A DNA stretch of 64,000 nt from Aminobacter sp. J41 (GTDB lineage Bacteria; Pseudomonadota; Alphaproteobacteria; Rhizobiales; Rhizobiaceae), in contig NZ_JAGL01000003.1 of NCBI RefSeq assembly GCF_000526635.1, positions 60,420 through 124,419 on the forward strand, in the 5' to 3' direction. Shown here piece after piece: positions 16,975 to 24,992 of this stretch (the stretch's first letter is position 1; each line of letters starts with the position of its first letter). The notes beneath the pieces were generated by a model, which ran no database searches, was not told where the DNA came from, and saw only the letters and a list, made by a program, of their open reading frames with translations. Position numbers and translations under genes: made by a program.

Positions 16975-18213
16975 ATGCAGGAAACCCTTCCAGCGAGCGC
17001 GGATCCCCACGGCCGTCTCGCGGACAACATCGTCTATTTTGCCCGCGCGCTTCGCAAGGCTGGCATGCGGGTCGGTCCTGCCTCGGTCAAGGATGCGCTC
17101 GACGCGGTGCTCGCCGCTGGCATCGGCTCACGAGACGACTTTTACTGGACGCTGCACGCTGTCCTTGTGAAGCGGCGCGAGGACCACCCCACCTTCGACG
17201 AGGCATTCAAGCTCTTCTGGAAGTCGCGCGAACTGATCGAGAAGATGATCGCCATGTTCTCGCCGGTCGCGCCGCCGCGTCAGGAGACGCGCAAGAACCG
17301 CGCTGCCGAGACGCGCGTGGGCGATGCCATGTTCGAGGGCCATCGCCAGAAGCAGGCGGCTCAGGAAGTCCCGGAGATCGAGGTCGATGCCCGCTTCACC
17401 ACCTCGACCAGCGAGGTGCTGCGCGAAAAGGATTTTGCGCAGATGAGCGCGGCCGAACTCGCCGAGGCGCGGCAGGCTATCGCAAAGCTGCAGCTGCCCG
17501 AGGATTTTGTCAGCACGCGGCGATGGCGGGCTGATCCGCGCGGCAGCCGCACCGACCCGCGCGCTACCATGCGCGCCTCGATGCGAACCGGCGGCCAGCT
17601 GATCCTCCCGAAATTCAGGTCGGTGCGGAAGGTGCATCCGCCGCTGGTCGTTCTTGCCGACATTTCAGGCTCGATGAGCCAGTACACCCGCACATTCCTG
17701 CATTTCCTGCACGCGCTGCAGGCGCAGCGCGGCCACGTCCATACCTTCGTCTTTGGCACGCGGCTCACCAACCTGACGCGCCAGATGCGCCATCGCGATC
17801 CGGACGATGCGCTGACCGACTGCGCGGCGGCCGTGAAGGACTGGTCCGGCGGCACCCGGATCGGCGAGACGCTGCGCGAGTTCAACCTGCGCTGGTCGCG
17901 GCGCGTCTTGGGGCAGGGGGCAGTCGTGCTCCTCATCACCGACGGACTCGAGCGCGACGACACCGAGCTGCTTTCCGCGGAAATCGAGCGGCTGTCGAAG
18001 TCGTGCCGGCGCCTCATTTGGCTCAACCCGCTGCTGCGTTTCGACGGTTTTGAGCCGCGCGCGAAGGGCGTTCGGGCCATGCTGCCGCATGTCGACGAGT
18101 TCCGGCCGGTCCACTCGCTGAAGTCGCTCGGCGGCCTGGTGGCGTCGCTGTCAGCAACGAAATCGCGCTCGGTCCATCCACGGCGCTGGATGGGGGTTGG
18201 CACGGCGGCCTGA
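16975..18213 (+). CDS. VWA domain-containing CoxE-like protein
   Basis: A 412-residue protein whose C-terminal half is a von Willebrand A domain with an intact MIDAS motif, D229-I-S-G-S-M-S235, followed by a second acidic cluster (ITDGLERDD). The N-terminal half is helical (RLADNIVYFARALRKAGMRVGP) and very charged. In CoxE-type partners the VWA domain binds the MoxR ATPase and the target enzyme. The start is at ATG 16975, one base after the ATPase stop. Its 3' neighbour XdhC begins 30 bases later after GGGAGGAAC, a strong ribosome-binding site. Confidence 0.9.
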   Translation: MQETLPASADPHGRLADNIVYFARALRKAGMRVGPASVKDALDAVLAAGIGSRDDFYWTLHAVLVKRREDHPTFDEAFKLFWKSRELIEKMIAMFSPVAPPRQETRKNRAAETRVGDAMFEGHRQKQAAQEVPEIEVDARFTTSTSEVLREKDFAQMSAAELAEARQAIAKLQLPEDFVSTRRWRADPRGSRTDPRATMRASMRTGGQLILPKFRSVRKVHPPLVVLADISGSMSQYTRTFLHFLHALQAQRGHVHTFVFGTRLTNLTRQMRHRDPDDALTDCAAAVKDWSGGTRIGETLREFNLRWSRRVLGQGAVVLLITDGLERDDTELLSAEIERLSKSCRRLIWLNPLLRFDGFEPRAKGVRAMLPHVDEFRPVHSLKSLGGLVASLSATKSRSVHPRRWMGVGTAA

Positions 18214-18243
18214 GCCGGATCATAGTGTTCTGGGAGGAACATC

Positions 18244-18576
18244 ATGCATACCGCGAAAGATGAGACACGGGACCCGTTGGACGCTGCCGAGGAGTGGCTG
18301 GGCGAAGGCCGTTCTGTCGCACTCGCCACTGTGATCGAGACCTGGGGCTCTGCACCACGGCCGGTTGGCAGCCAGCTCGTCATCGACGCTGAAGGCAATT
18401 TTCTGGGCTCCGTCTCAGGGGGCTGCGTCGAAGGCGCTGTGGTCACCGAGGCCCTCGACGTCATCGACAGTGGCCAGCCACGCATGCTCGAATTCGGCGT
18501 TGCCGACGAAACCGCCTGGCGGGTTGGCCTGTCCTGCGGTGGACGTATCCGTGTTTTTGTCGAGCGGTTGAACTGA
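18244..18576 (+). CDS. XdhC/CoxI family protein, N-terminal domain only
   Basis: A 110-residue protein corresponding to the XdhC_CoxI domain: VALATVIETWGSAPRPVGSQ (25-44), FLGSVSGGCVEGAVV (53-67) and LSCGGRIRVFVE (96-107). The cysteines C61 and C98 are those implicated in molybdenum-cofactor binding in XdhC. Single-chain XdhC proteins carry a second Rossmann domain; here that domain is encoded by the next gene, which begins one base after this stop. Together they probably make a split XdhC that inserts or sulfurates Mo cofactor. Confidence 0.87.
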   Translation: MHTAKDETRDPLDAAEEWLGEGRSVALATVIETWGSAPRPVGSQLVIDAEGNFLGSVSGGCVEGAVVTEALDVIDSGQPRMLEFGVADETAWRVGLSCGGRIRVFVERLN

Positions 18577-18577
18577 C

Positions 18578-19288
18578 GTGGACGCATCCATTCTCAAGGC
18601 AATCAATGCGGAGCGCCGTGGTCGTCGCGCCGTGATCGTGCTCACCGATCTTGCTGACGGCAGCAGTCAGCTCATCCGCGAGGGCGAGCCAATCGCCAGC
18701 GAGTTTCGCGATGCCGTAGAAGCGGCGTTCCGGACCGGGAAATCCGGCACCATCGACGTCAACGACCAATCGTGGTTCCTCAACGCGCATCTGCCACCGC
18801 CGCGCATCGTCGTGATTGGCGCGGTCCACATCAGTCAGGCGCTGGCACCGATGGCTAAGATCGCCGGTTTCGACGTCGAGATCGTTGACCCGCGCACTGC
18901 GTTTGCGAGCGAAGAGCGCTTCCCGAATGTCGCGCTTTATCCGGAGTGGCCCGAGGACTACCTGAAGCGCCGGCCGCTCGACACCTTCGCCGCCGTGGCG
19001 GCGGTTACGCACGATCCGAAGGTCGATGACCTGCCGCTGCAGGCCGCGCTTGAAACCGGCTGCTTCTACGTAGGCGCGCTCGGCAGCCGCAAGACGCACG
19101 CCAAGCGGGTGGAACGCTTGCGTGAGGCTGGCCTCAACGACGCGCAGATTAGCCGCATCCATGCGCCCATCGGTCTGGACATTGCGGCAGCGTCGCCAGC
19201 GGAGATCGCTGTCGCCATCTTAGGCGACATCATCAAGGCGCTGCGCACGCGTGGCCTCGCTCCCGTTCAGATGGAGCTCGCCGAATGA
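18578..19288 (+). CDS. XdhC family protein, C-terminal Rossmann domain
   Basis: A 236-residue protein, GTG start, one base after the first XdhC gene. It opens with a short alpha/beta segment, then the XdhC_C Rossmann fold with PRIVVIGAVHISQALAPMA (75-93) and VEIVDPRTAFASEERFP (100-116). Further conserved parts are VAAVTHDPKVDD, YVGALGSRKTHAKR and IHAPIGLDIAAASPAEIAVAI. The usual GAGH of the dinucleotide loop reads GAVH here. Its last four bases overlap the MoCF/MobA fusion gene (ATGA). Confidence 0.87.
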   Translation: MDASILKAINAERRGRRAVIVLTDLADGSSQLIREGEPIASEFRDAVEAAFRTGKSGTIDVNDQSWFLNAHLPPPRIVVIGAVHISQALAPMAKIAGFDVEIVDPRTAFASEERFPNVALYPEWPEDYLKRRPLDTFAAVAAVTHDPKVDDLPLQAALETGCFYVGALGSRKTHAKRVERLREAGLNDAQISRIHAPIGLDIAAASPAEIAVAILGDIIKALRTRGLAPVQMELAE

Positions 19289-20889
19289 AGTTCGGAGCGG
19301 TCCCGGTCGGCGAAGTAGAAGGCGCGATTCTGGCGCATTCGATCACCGTCGGGGCGCAGACCTGGCGCAAGGGCCGCATCCTCTCGGCCGATGATGTTCG
19401 GCAGCTGCAGTCGGCAGGCATGACCGAAGTCGTCGTGGCCTCCAAGGCGCCAGACGATCTCGATGAGAACAAGGCCGCCGAGCTGATTGCGGCTGCACTG
19501 GTCAGCCAGGGCATCGAGGCGCGCCCCGCCTCGACGGGACGCGTTAATCTTCACGCCGTTGTCAGCGGCGTCTTTACGGTGGATCGCGGCGTCGTCGACG
19601 CACTGAACCGGATCGATCCGGCGATCACGCTGGCGACTTTGCCGGACTTTTCGACGGTCGAGGCAGGTCAGATGGTGGCCACGGTCAAGATCATCCCGTT
19701 TGCGGTCGCAGAGCCGCTCGTTCGCCAGGCAATCACTCTTGCATCCCGCGATCTCCCGATAAAGCTGCATCCGTTCCAGCCCAGACGGGTTGGGCTGGTG
19801 CAGACGGTGCTGCCGTCGATCAAGAAGAGCGTCCTCGACAGGACTGCCGAGCGTACCGCCGATCGTCTGGCGCGCTCAGGCAGCATCCTCGCGGAGGAAA
19901 TCCGGGTCTCCCACGAGACACCTACCGTGGCGGAGGCAGCTAAGGCGCTGGCCGCCCGCCATGACATGGTGCTGATCTTCGGCGCCTCCGCGGTGGCGGA
20001 TGCCGACGACGTCATTCCTGCAGCGATCCGCCGGGAAGGGCGCGTCGAGCGCGTGGGAATGCCGGTCGATCCCGGCAATCTGCTCGTCCTTGGCGAAATC
20101 GCGAGCAGGCCAGTGATCGGGGCGCCGGGATGCGCCCGCAGCCCAAAGTTGAACGGTTTCGACTGGGTCCTGGACCGCCTGATGGCGGGCCTACCCGTCA
20201 GTGATCGCGAGATCTCCGGAATGGGGGTAGGGGGCCTCCTGATGGAGATCGAATCGCGGCCGCAGCCGCGCGAGCCGAAGCCGGCGCGCAGCCTGTCGGT
20301 TGCAGCCGTAATCCTCGCAGCCGGCAAGGGCGAGCGCATGGGCGGTCCCAACAAGCTGCTTGCGCTGTTCGACGGCGTTCCCCTCGTCCGCCATATCGCG
20401 GACTGCGTTGCGGCGGCGAAGGTTCGCACCTTAGTGCTGGTTGCGGGGCATCAGGCGGACCGCGTAACAGTTGCGCTCGGAGACGCACCGGTGCGCATTG
20501 TCGTCAACGACCACTATACCACCGGCCTGGCTTCGTCCCTCAAGGCGGGCATCGGCGCCCTGCCGCCTGACATTGCCGGCGCGATGATCGTCCTTGCCGA
20601 CATGCCGCGCGTTTCGACAACAGACCTCGACCGGCTGGTCGATGCATTCGTGAAGGCCGGTGGCAGGTCGATTGTCCCGGCAACGCACGCCGGCAAGCGC
20701 GGCAATCCGGTCATCCTGCCGCGGTCGCTGTTCCCGGCTGTCGCGAAGCTCGAAGGCGACACCGGCGCCCGTCACCTCGTCGAAGGCAGCGACTTGCCGG
20801 TGATCGAGGTTGAGATAGGCGAGGCCGCGAGTCTCGATGTCGATACGCCGGAGGCGATGGCGCTCGCCGGAGGCGTACTCGAAGGATGA
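19285..20889 (+). CDS. Fusion of molybdopterin-binding (MoCF/MogA-like) domain with MobA/MocA-like nucleotidyltransferase
   Basis: A 534-residue two-part enzyme. Residues about 166-310 form a molybdopterin-binding domain (VGLVQTVLPSIKKSVLDRTAERT, MVLIFGASAVADADDVIP, PVIGAPGCARSPKLNG). Residues 339-534 are a MocA-type nucleotidyltransferase with the signature AAVILAAGKGERMGGPNKLL (340-359), GLASSLKAGI and the metal aspartate in VLADMPR. MocA makes molybdopterin cytosine dinucleotide, the cofactor of xanthine-dehydrogenase/CODH-type hydroxylases, which fits the cox-like genes upstream. Overlaps both neighbours by four bases. Confidence 0.88.
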   Translation: MKFGAVPVGEVEGAILAHSITVGAQTWRKGRILSADDVRQLQSAGMTEVVVASKAPDDLDENKAAELIAAALVSQGIEARPASTGRVNLHAVVSGVFTVDRGVVDALNRIDPAITLATLPDFSTVEAGQMVATVKIIPFAVAEPLVRQAITLASRDLPIKLHPFQPRRVGLVQTVLPSIKKSVLDRTAERTADRLARSGSILAEEIRVSHETPTVAEAAKALAARHDMVLIFGASAVADADDVIPAAIRREGRVERVGMPVDPGNLLVLGEIASRPVIGAPGCARSPKLNGFDWVLDRLMAGLPVSDREISGMGVGGLLMEIESRPQPREPKPARSLSVAAVILAAGKGERMGGPNKLLALFDGVPLVRHIADCVAAAKVRTLVLVAGHQADRVTVALGDAPVRIVVNDHYTTGLASSLKAGIGALPPDIAGAMIVLADMPRVSTTDLDRLVDAFVKAGGRSIVPATHAGKRGNPVILPRSLFPAVAKLEGDTGARHLVEGSDLPVIEVEIGEAASLDVDTPEAMALAGGVLEG

Positions 20890-21776
20890 GAGCGGCGGCG
20901 AGCACAATCCTCATGCTGCTCGCCATCCTGCTTGCGCCTGCCGCCGTTAGAACCGCCAGCGCGGAACTGCTCGGACCCTACAAGGATGACCTCTTCACCT
21001 ATCCGAAGGCGTTGGAGACGGGCGACGGCGGCGCCTATCTCTCCGTCGACTACCGCTCGGAGCGGGACATCAACCAGCGCGACGAGATCCCAGAAAAGCG
21101 AGTGTATTCACGTTACGTCGACCTCGCGCCACGACGGGTCCAGCAGGATCTCAATCTCGTGACCGATGTAGGCCGTATCCCGCATGTCGCCGTCGGCGAA
21201 CGGGAAGGTGCGAAATTCATCGTCGTCTACGTGCACGGGCAGGGTGGAAGCCGCCTGCAGGGGATGAACGACTTCACCTTTGGCGGCAACTTCAACCGCA
21301 TTAAGAACCTCGCCGCCCGAAATGGTGGGCTTTATCTCACCGTCGATTTCTCCAACTTCGAAGCCGCGGGCGCGAGCCAGGTCAGCCATCTCATCTCGAC
21401 CTATGCGGGGGCGTCACCGCGCGCAAAGGTGTTCGTGGCGTGCGGCTCGATGGGCGGCCGAATCTGCTGGGCGTTGGCGGCCGACAAGAGGGTAGTGCCG
21501 AAGCTCGGAGGCTTGCTCCTCCTTGGCTCCCATTGGGACAATTCGTTCCTCAGGAGCCCGGCGTTCCAGGCCCGCGTCCCGGTCTATTTCGGGCATGGCG
21601 GTGCGGACAAGGTCTTCCCGGTGGAAAAGCAGGAAGCCTTCTTCCGCAGCATTCTCGCCAGGGACCCGAACTATCCCGCACGCTTCGTCCGCTTCGAGAC
21701 CGGAAGCCATGGCACACCAATCCGGATGGTTGACTGGCGCCACACGCTGAACTGGATGGCTTCAGCGAGCCGCTAG
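20886..21776 (+). CDS. Exported alpha/beta hydrolase
   Basis: A 296-residue protein with a signal peptide (about 1-26, ending ASA). The alpha/beta hydrolase elements are FIVVYVHGQGGSR (strand 3 and oxyanion loop), the nucleophile elbow CGSMGG (G-x-S-x-G), YFGHGGADKVFP (acid) and TGSHGTPIRMVDW (histidine). It overlaps the preceding fusion gene by four bases, so it is the last gene of the maturation operon although its periplasmic location has no obvious link to cofactor insertion. The substrate is unknown. Confidence 0.8.
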   Translation: MRAAASTILMLLAILLAPAAVRTASAELLGPYKDDLFTYPKALETGDGGAYLSVDYRSERDINQRDEIPEKRVYSRYVDLAPRRVQQDLNLVTDVGRIPHVAVGEREGAKFIVVYVHGQGGSRLQGMNDFTFGGNFNRIKNLAARNGGLYLTVDFSNFEAAGASQVSHLISTYAGASPRAKVFVACGSMGGRICWALAADKRVVPKLGGLLLLGSHWDNSFLRSPAFQARVPVYFGHGGADKVFPVEKQEAFFRSILARDPNYPARFVRFETGSHGTPIRMVDWRHTLNWMASASR

Positions 21777-21777
21777 G

Positions 21778-22251
21778 TCACGTCCACTCTTCGCAGTCGG
21801 CAGGGACCGCCCGATCCAGCGGCAGCTTGCTTGGCCGTAGCTTGCCGCGTTCGATGATGAGCGGTGAGAACGTTTCCTCGGAAATGACGCCACCGCGCTT
21901 GAGAAAGTAGCAGCCGGCGAAAGTCTGGCGCGTGCCGTCGGCCTTCGTCGCCTCGATGGCGACCGGCAATTCGAAATAGGCGCTCCCCATCGCGCCTTCC
22001 TCGAAGACCTCGCCGGTCTTCAGCCGCACGTGGCGGGTGTCAGCGAAGCCGGCGGCATAGCTCTCAAGATCAGCTGCCGGCGGCTCGGCGAAATAGCTGA
22101 ACGCGCGTGCATACTCGCCGCGATTGATCGCGTTGTAGAGCGAGCGCACCAGCGCAGCCGGATTGGAATGGTCGTCGAGATAAGCCTCCTCTGCCAGAGA
22201 GGAGGTGGCGCAGCCCATGACTGCAAGGCAGGCCAGTGCGGAACGAAGCAT
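21778..22251 (-). CDS. Uncharacterised exported protein
   Basis: A 157-residue protein with a signal peptide ending SLAEEA near residue 20. Residue C14 (VMGCATSS) is close to a lipobox but lacks the usual Leu at -3, so it could be a lipoprotein. The mature part contains ALVRSLYNAINRGEYARAFSYF, which resembles the first helices of NTF2-like domains, then two strands around ELPVAIEAT and FAGCYFLKRG; C128 and C154 could pair. I do not recognise a named family. Its stop is one base from the convergent hydrolase stop. Confidence 0.7.
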   Translation of the reverse strand: MLRSALACLAVMGCATSSLAEEAYLDDHSNPAALVRSLYNAINRGEYARAFSYFAEPPAADLESYAAGFADTRHVRLKTGEVFEEGAMGSAYFELPVAIEATKADGTRQTFAGCYFLKRGGVISEETFSPLIIERGKLRPSKLPLDRAVPADCEEWT

Positions 22252-22354
22252 CCGTTTCTCCTTTTACATTCTGGTTACGATAACTGGGGAGAACGCCTTG
22301 AAGGAACTGCACGATCCGTGAGTATGGAGCATAATTCAGAACCTTTTTAACCAC

Positions 22355-22370
22355 TTGACGTTAGCGTCAA
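22355..22370. promoter_or_regulatory. Inverted repeat TTGACGTTAGCGTCAA, candidate operator
   Basis: Perfect 6-bp arms (TTGACG and CGTCAA) around TTAG, 28 bases before the GTG of the J-domain-like gene in a divergent gap. The symmetry and size resemble MerR-family operators (for example LiuR-type sites), but no regulator gene is adjacent. It could also act as a short hairpin in the 5' leader. Confidence 0.35.
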
Positions 22371-22398
22371 ATCAAAACGCGAAACTGGGGAGGCCCCT

Positions 22399-22866
22399 GT
22401 GGCCGAGGACGCGAAGCTCGATTTTGCATCGCTGCTGGATGACCTGATCGCTGCATCCGAAGCCGTGGAGCCGCAGCCACGTGAGAAGATTGCGGCGCCG
22501 TCTCTCCGCATTGACATGCTGGAGCAGATCGAGCGACTGCAGGCGGAAAACATCTCGCTGTTCCCCGAGCGAGCGATGCAGGAATATGGTTCCAACGCTG
22601 GCAAGGTTCGCGAACCCCTCAAGGAGGAGACGCCGCCGCATCTCCAGCCGGCACTCGAGGACTTGTTCTTCCTCGACCCGCAGTCGATTGCCCGCGAACT
22701 GGGCATTGCGTCCGCGAAGAAGCCGGAAGACCTCGACCGCGCGCGTCGCATGTTCGCCAAGCGCTACCATCCGGACCGCGTTCCAGAGGAATTCCGCGAG
22801 CGCGCGGCCCTGCGCATGCAGATCGCCAACATGCTGATCGACGACGCGAAGCGCGCCCGGCGTTAG
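22399..22866 (+). CDS. Small J-domain-like protein
   Basis: A 155-residue cytoplasmic protein. The C-terminal 60 residues look like a compact J domain: helix LDRARRMFAKRY, the H124-P-D126 tripeptide, then EFRERAALRMQIANMLIDDAK. The N-terminal half is helical and acidic, with no Gly/Phe or zinc-finger region, so it is not DnaJ itself. Such proteins may recruit DnaK to a specific client; the client is unknown. GTG start with GGGGAGG upstream. An inverted repeat lies at 22355-22370. Confidence 0.72.
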   Translation: MAEDAKLDFASLLDDLIAASEAVEPQPREKIAAPSLRIDMLEQIERLQAENISLFPERAMQEYGSNAGKVREPLKEETPPHLQPALEDLFFLDPQSIARELGIASAKKPEDLDRARRMFAKRYHPDRVPEEFRERAALRMQIANMLIDDAKRARR

Positions 22867-22960
22867 GCCGAAACTTGCGCGAAACTTGTGCTTTAAACGT
22901 CCCGAGGGCGGCCAATAGTACGCGCGCTCTGGTTGCTGCCAGAACTTCTGCCACGATGTG

Positions 22961-22990
22961 TTGAAAATTACGCAGCGGCTATTGCTATAG
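22961..22990 (+). promoter_or_regulatory. Candidate promoter of the cold-shock gene
   Basis: TTGAAA (22961-22966), 18-base spacer, CTATAG (22985-22990). Transcription would start near 22997, leaving a leader of about 60 bases before the csp ATG at 23057, long enough for the leader structure often seen in cold-shock genes. A direct repeat GAAACTTG (22870-22877 and 22881-22888, 11 bases apart) lies further upstream. Confidence 0.5.
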
Positions 22991-23056
22991 CGACGACCCC
23001 CAGTGTTATCCTTCCGTTAAGAATCAGTAGGCCGATCGAACGAGAGGTACGTCGGT

Positions 23057-23644
23057 ATGGGGGATAGGGCCTCTTTTGAGGGGCGATACGCGACCAGCAA
23101 CGATGTTGCGGACGAAACCAGCGATGTCGATCTCATCGAGGTTTCTGGTAACATCAAGTGGTTCGACGTCGCCAAAGGTTACGGGTTCATCGTCCCCGAT
23201 GACGCAACCATCGGTGACGTTCTCCTGCACGTCACTTGCCTCCGCAAGGACGGTTTCCAGACCGCCCTGGAAGGTGCCCGTATCGTCTGTCTCATCCGCA
23301 AGGGTGAACGCGGCTTCCAGGCATTCAAGGTCATATCGATGGACAACTCCTGCGCTGTCCATCCGGCCGAGCAGCCGATGCAGCGCACGCATGTCACCGT
23401 GGTACCGGAAAGCGGGCTCGAGCGCGCGCTGGTGAAGTGGTTCAACCGCACCAAGGGCTTTGGCTTCCTCACGCGCGGCGAGGGCACGGAAGACATCTTC
23501 ATCCACATGGAGACGCTCCGGCGCTACGGCTTGACCGAACTGCGCCCCGGCCAGGTGGTGCTCGTGCGCTACGGCCACGGTGATAAAGGCCTTATGGCTG
23601 CCGAAATTCACCCTGACATAGGTACCTTGCCGATCGCTCACTGA
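23057..23644 (+). CDS. Two-domain CspA-family cold-shock protein
   Basis: A 195-residue protein with two cold-shock domains. The first spans about 28-95, with RNP1 KGYGFIV at 40-46. The second spans about 121-190, with RNP1 KGFGFLT at 133-139 and RNP2 DIFIHME at 146-152. The RNP2 of the first domain is degenerate (DVLLHVT). An acidic 25-residue N-terminal tail precedes domain 1. Double-domain Csps are common in alphaproteobacteria and bind single-stranded RNA/DNA as RNA chaperones. It is followed after 26 bases by the DUF192 gene. Confidence 0.93.
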   Translation: MGDRASFEGRYATSNDVADETSDVDLIEVSGNIKWFDVAKGYGFIVPDDATIGDVLLHVTCLRKDGFQTALEGARIVCLIRKGERGFQAFKVISMDNSCAVHPAEQPMQRTHVTVVPESGLERALVKWFNRTKGFGFLTRGEGTEDIFIHMETLRRYGLTELRPGQVVLVRYGHGDKGLMAAEIHPDIGTLPIAH

Positions 23645-23670
23645 TTCATCAGTCGGCAGGGGAACCTGAT

Positions 23671-24174
23671 ATGCATCGACCATCTTGGACCGCCGCCCTG
23701 CTGGCCATTTCCCTCGTCGCGACCGCGGCTCCTGTTTCCGTGCTCGCACAGGCGCCTGCCGCGACCGGCAATCCGATGATCCTGGAGATCGATCCGGCAC
23801 CTCTGGTTGCTGAGACCGCCAGCGGCGAAAAGTCGTTCACTATCGAGGTTGCCGACGAGGACCACGAGCGCGCCGCCGGCCTGATGTTCCGCACCGAGAT
23901 GCCGGACGATCACGGCATGCTGTTCGAGTTCCAACAGACCCGTCGGGTTGCCTTCTGGATGAAGAACACGCCGATGCCGCTTGATCTCGTCTTCATCGGT
24001 GAGGACGGCAAGGTGATCGCCGTCCTTCCGGGCGAACCCTTTTCGACTGCATCCATCACGCCGAACGCTCCGACCCGATTTGTTCTTGAACTGAAGGCCG
24101 GGACAGCGCAGAAGGCGGGCATCGTCGATGGCGTGCGCTTGCGCCATCCGCGAATTGATGTGGTTGCGGACTAG
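23671..24174 (+). CDS. Exported DUF192 domain-containing protein
   Basis: A 167-residue protein with a signal peptide (1-27, ending VLAQA). The mature protein matches DUF192: FTIEVADEDHERAAGLMFRTEMPDDHGMLF, then FWMKNTPMPLDLVFIGEDGKV and the C-terminal VLELKAGTAQKAGI. The family is a small beta-barrel of unknown function found in bacteria and archaea. It is just after the cold-shock gene on the same strand, probably co-transcribed. Confidence 0.87.
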   Translation: MHRPSWTAALLAISLVATAAPVSVLAQAPAATGNPMILEIDPAPLVAETASGEKSFTIEVADEDHERAAGLMFRTEMPDDHGMLFEFQQTRRVAFWMKNTPMPLDLVFIGEDGKVIAVLPGEPFSTASITPNAPTRFVLELKAGTAQKAGIVDGVRLRHPRIDVVAD

Positions 24175-24218
24175 GCGGTCTGGCTCTGACCGGGTCCAGA
24201 CGGGGCTGACAGTTTCTG

Positions 24219-24992
24219 ATGCAGACGTTTCATAACGACGGTTTCGAGATCGCGTTCATTGAGCAGTCGCCGGCGAATGGCGGTGAAGGCGAACCGGTCC
24301 TCCTGATCCATGGCTTCGCGTCCAGCTATCTCGTCAACTGGATCTCGCCTGGCTGGGTGAAGACCCTGACCGAAGCCGGCTATCGCGTCATCGCGCTCGA
24401 CAACCGCGGTCATGGCCGCTCGACCAAGAGCTACAACCCCGCCGCCTACACGCCGAGCGAGATGGCGACCGACGCGGCCGCGCTCCTCGATCATCTCGGC
24501 ATCGAGAAAGCTCACGTCTTCGGCTACTCGATGGGCGCGCGCATTTCGGCATTCCTTGCGCTGGAGCATCCCGAAAAAATCGCGACGTTGATCCTTGGTG
24601 GCCTCGGCTACGGTATGGTCGACGGTGTCGGCGACTGGGATCCAATTGCTGATGCGCTGGTTGCGCCCGATCCGGAGGCGATCTCCCATCCGCGCGGAAA
24701 AATGTTCCGCACCTTTGCCGATCAGACCCGCAGCGACCGTCAGGCGCTTGCGGCCTGCATCGCTACCTCGCGCGAACTGGTTTCGGAAGCGCAGATGACG
24801 ACCATCACCGCACCGGTGCTGGTTGGCGTCGGGACCAAGGACGACATTGCCGGTTCCGCCCAACGTCTCGCGGCACTGCTGCCGAACGGTGAAGCATTCG
24901 ACATCGAGGGCAGGGACCACATGCTTGCAGTCGGCGACCGCACCTTTAAGGCGCGGGTGATCGAATTCCTCAAGGAACATCCGATCACATGA
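24219..24992 (+). CDS. Alpha/beta fold hydrolase (first of a coupled pair)
   Basis: A 257-residue cytoplasmic hydrolase. HGFASSYLVNW carries the oxyanion loop, DNRGHGRS is at 61-68, the nucleophile is S104 in FGYSMGARIS, the acid is in VGTKDDIAGS and the histidine in EGRDHMLAVGD. The last four bases overlap the start of a second hydrolase (ATGA). The substrate cannot be inferred; the family includes esterases, lactonases and C-C bond hydrolases. Confidence 0.85.
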   Translation: MQTFHNDGFEIAFIEQSPANGGEGEPVLLIHGFASSYLVNWISPGWVKTLTEAGYRVIALDNRGHGRSTKSYNPAAYTPSEMATDAAALLDHLGIEKAHVFGYSMGARISAFLALEHPEKIATLILGGLGYGMVDGVGDWDPIADALVAPDPEAISHPRGKMFRTFADQTRSDRQALAACIATSRELVSEAQMTTITAPVLVGVGTKDDIAGSAQRLAALLPNGEAFDIEGRDHMLAVGDRTFKARVIEFLKEHPIT

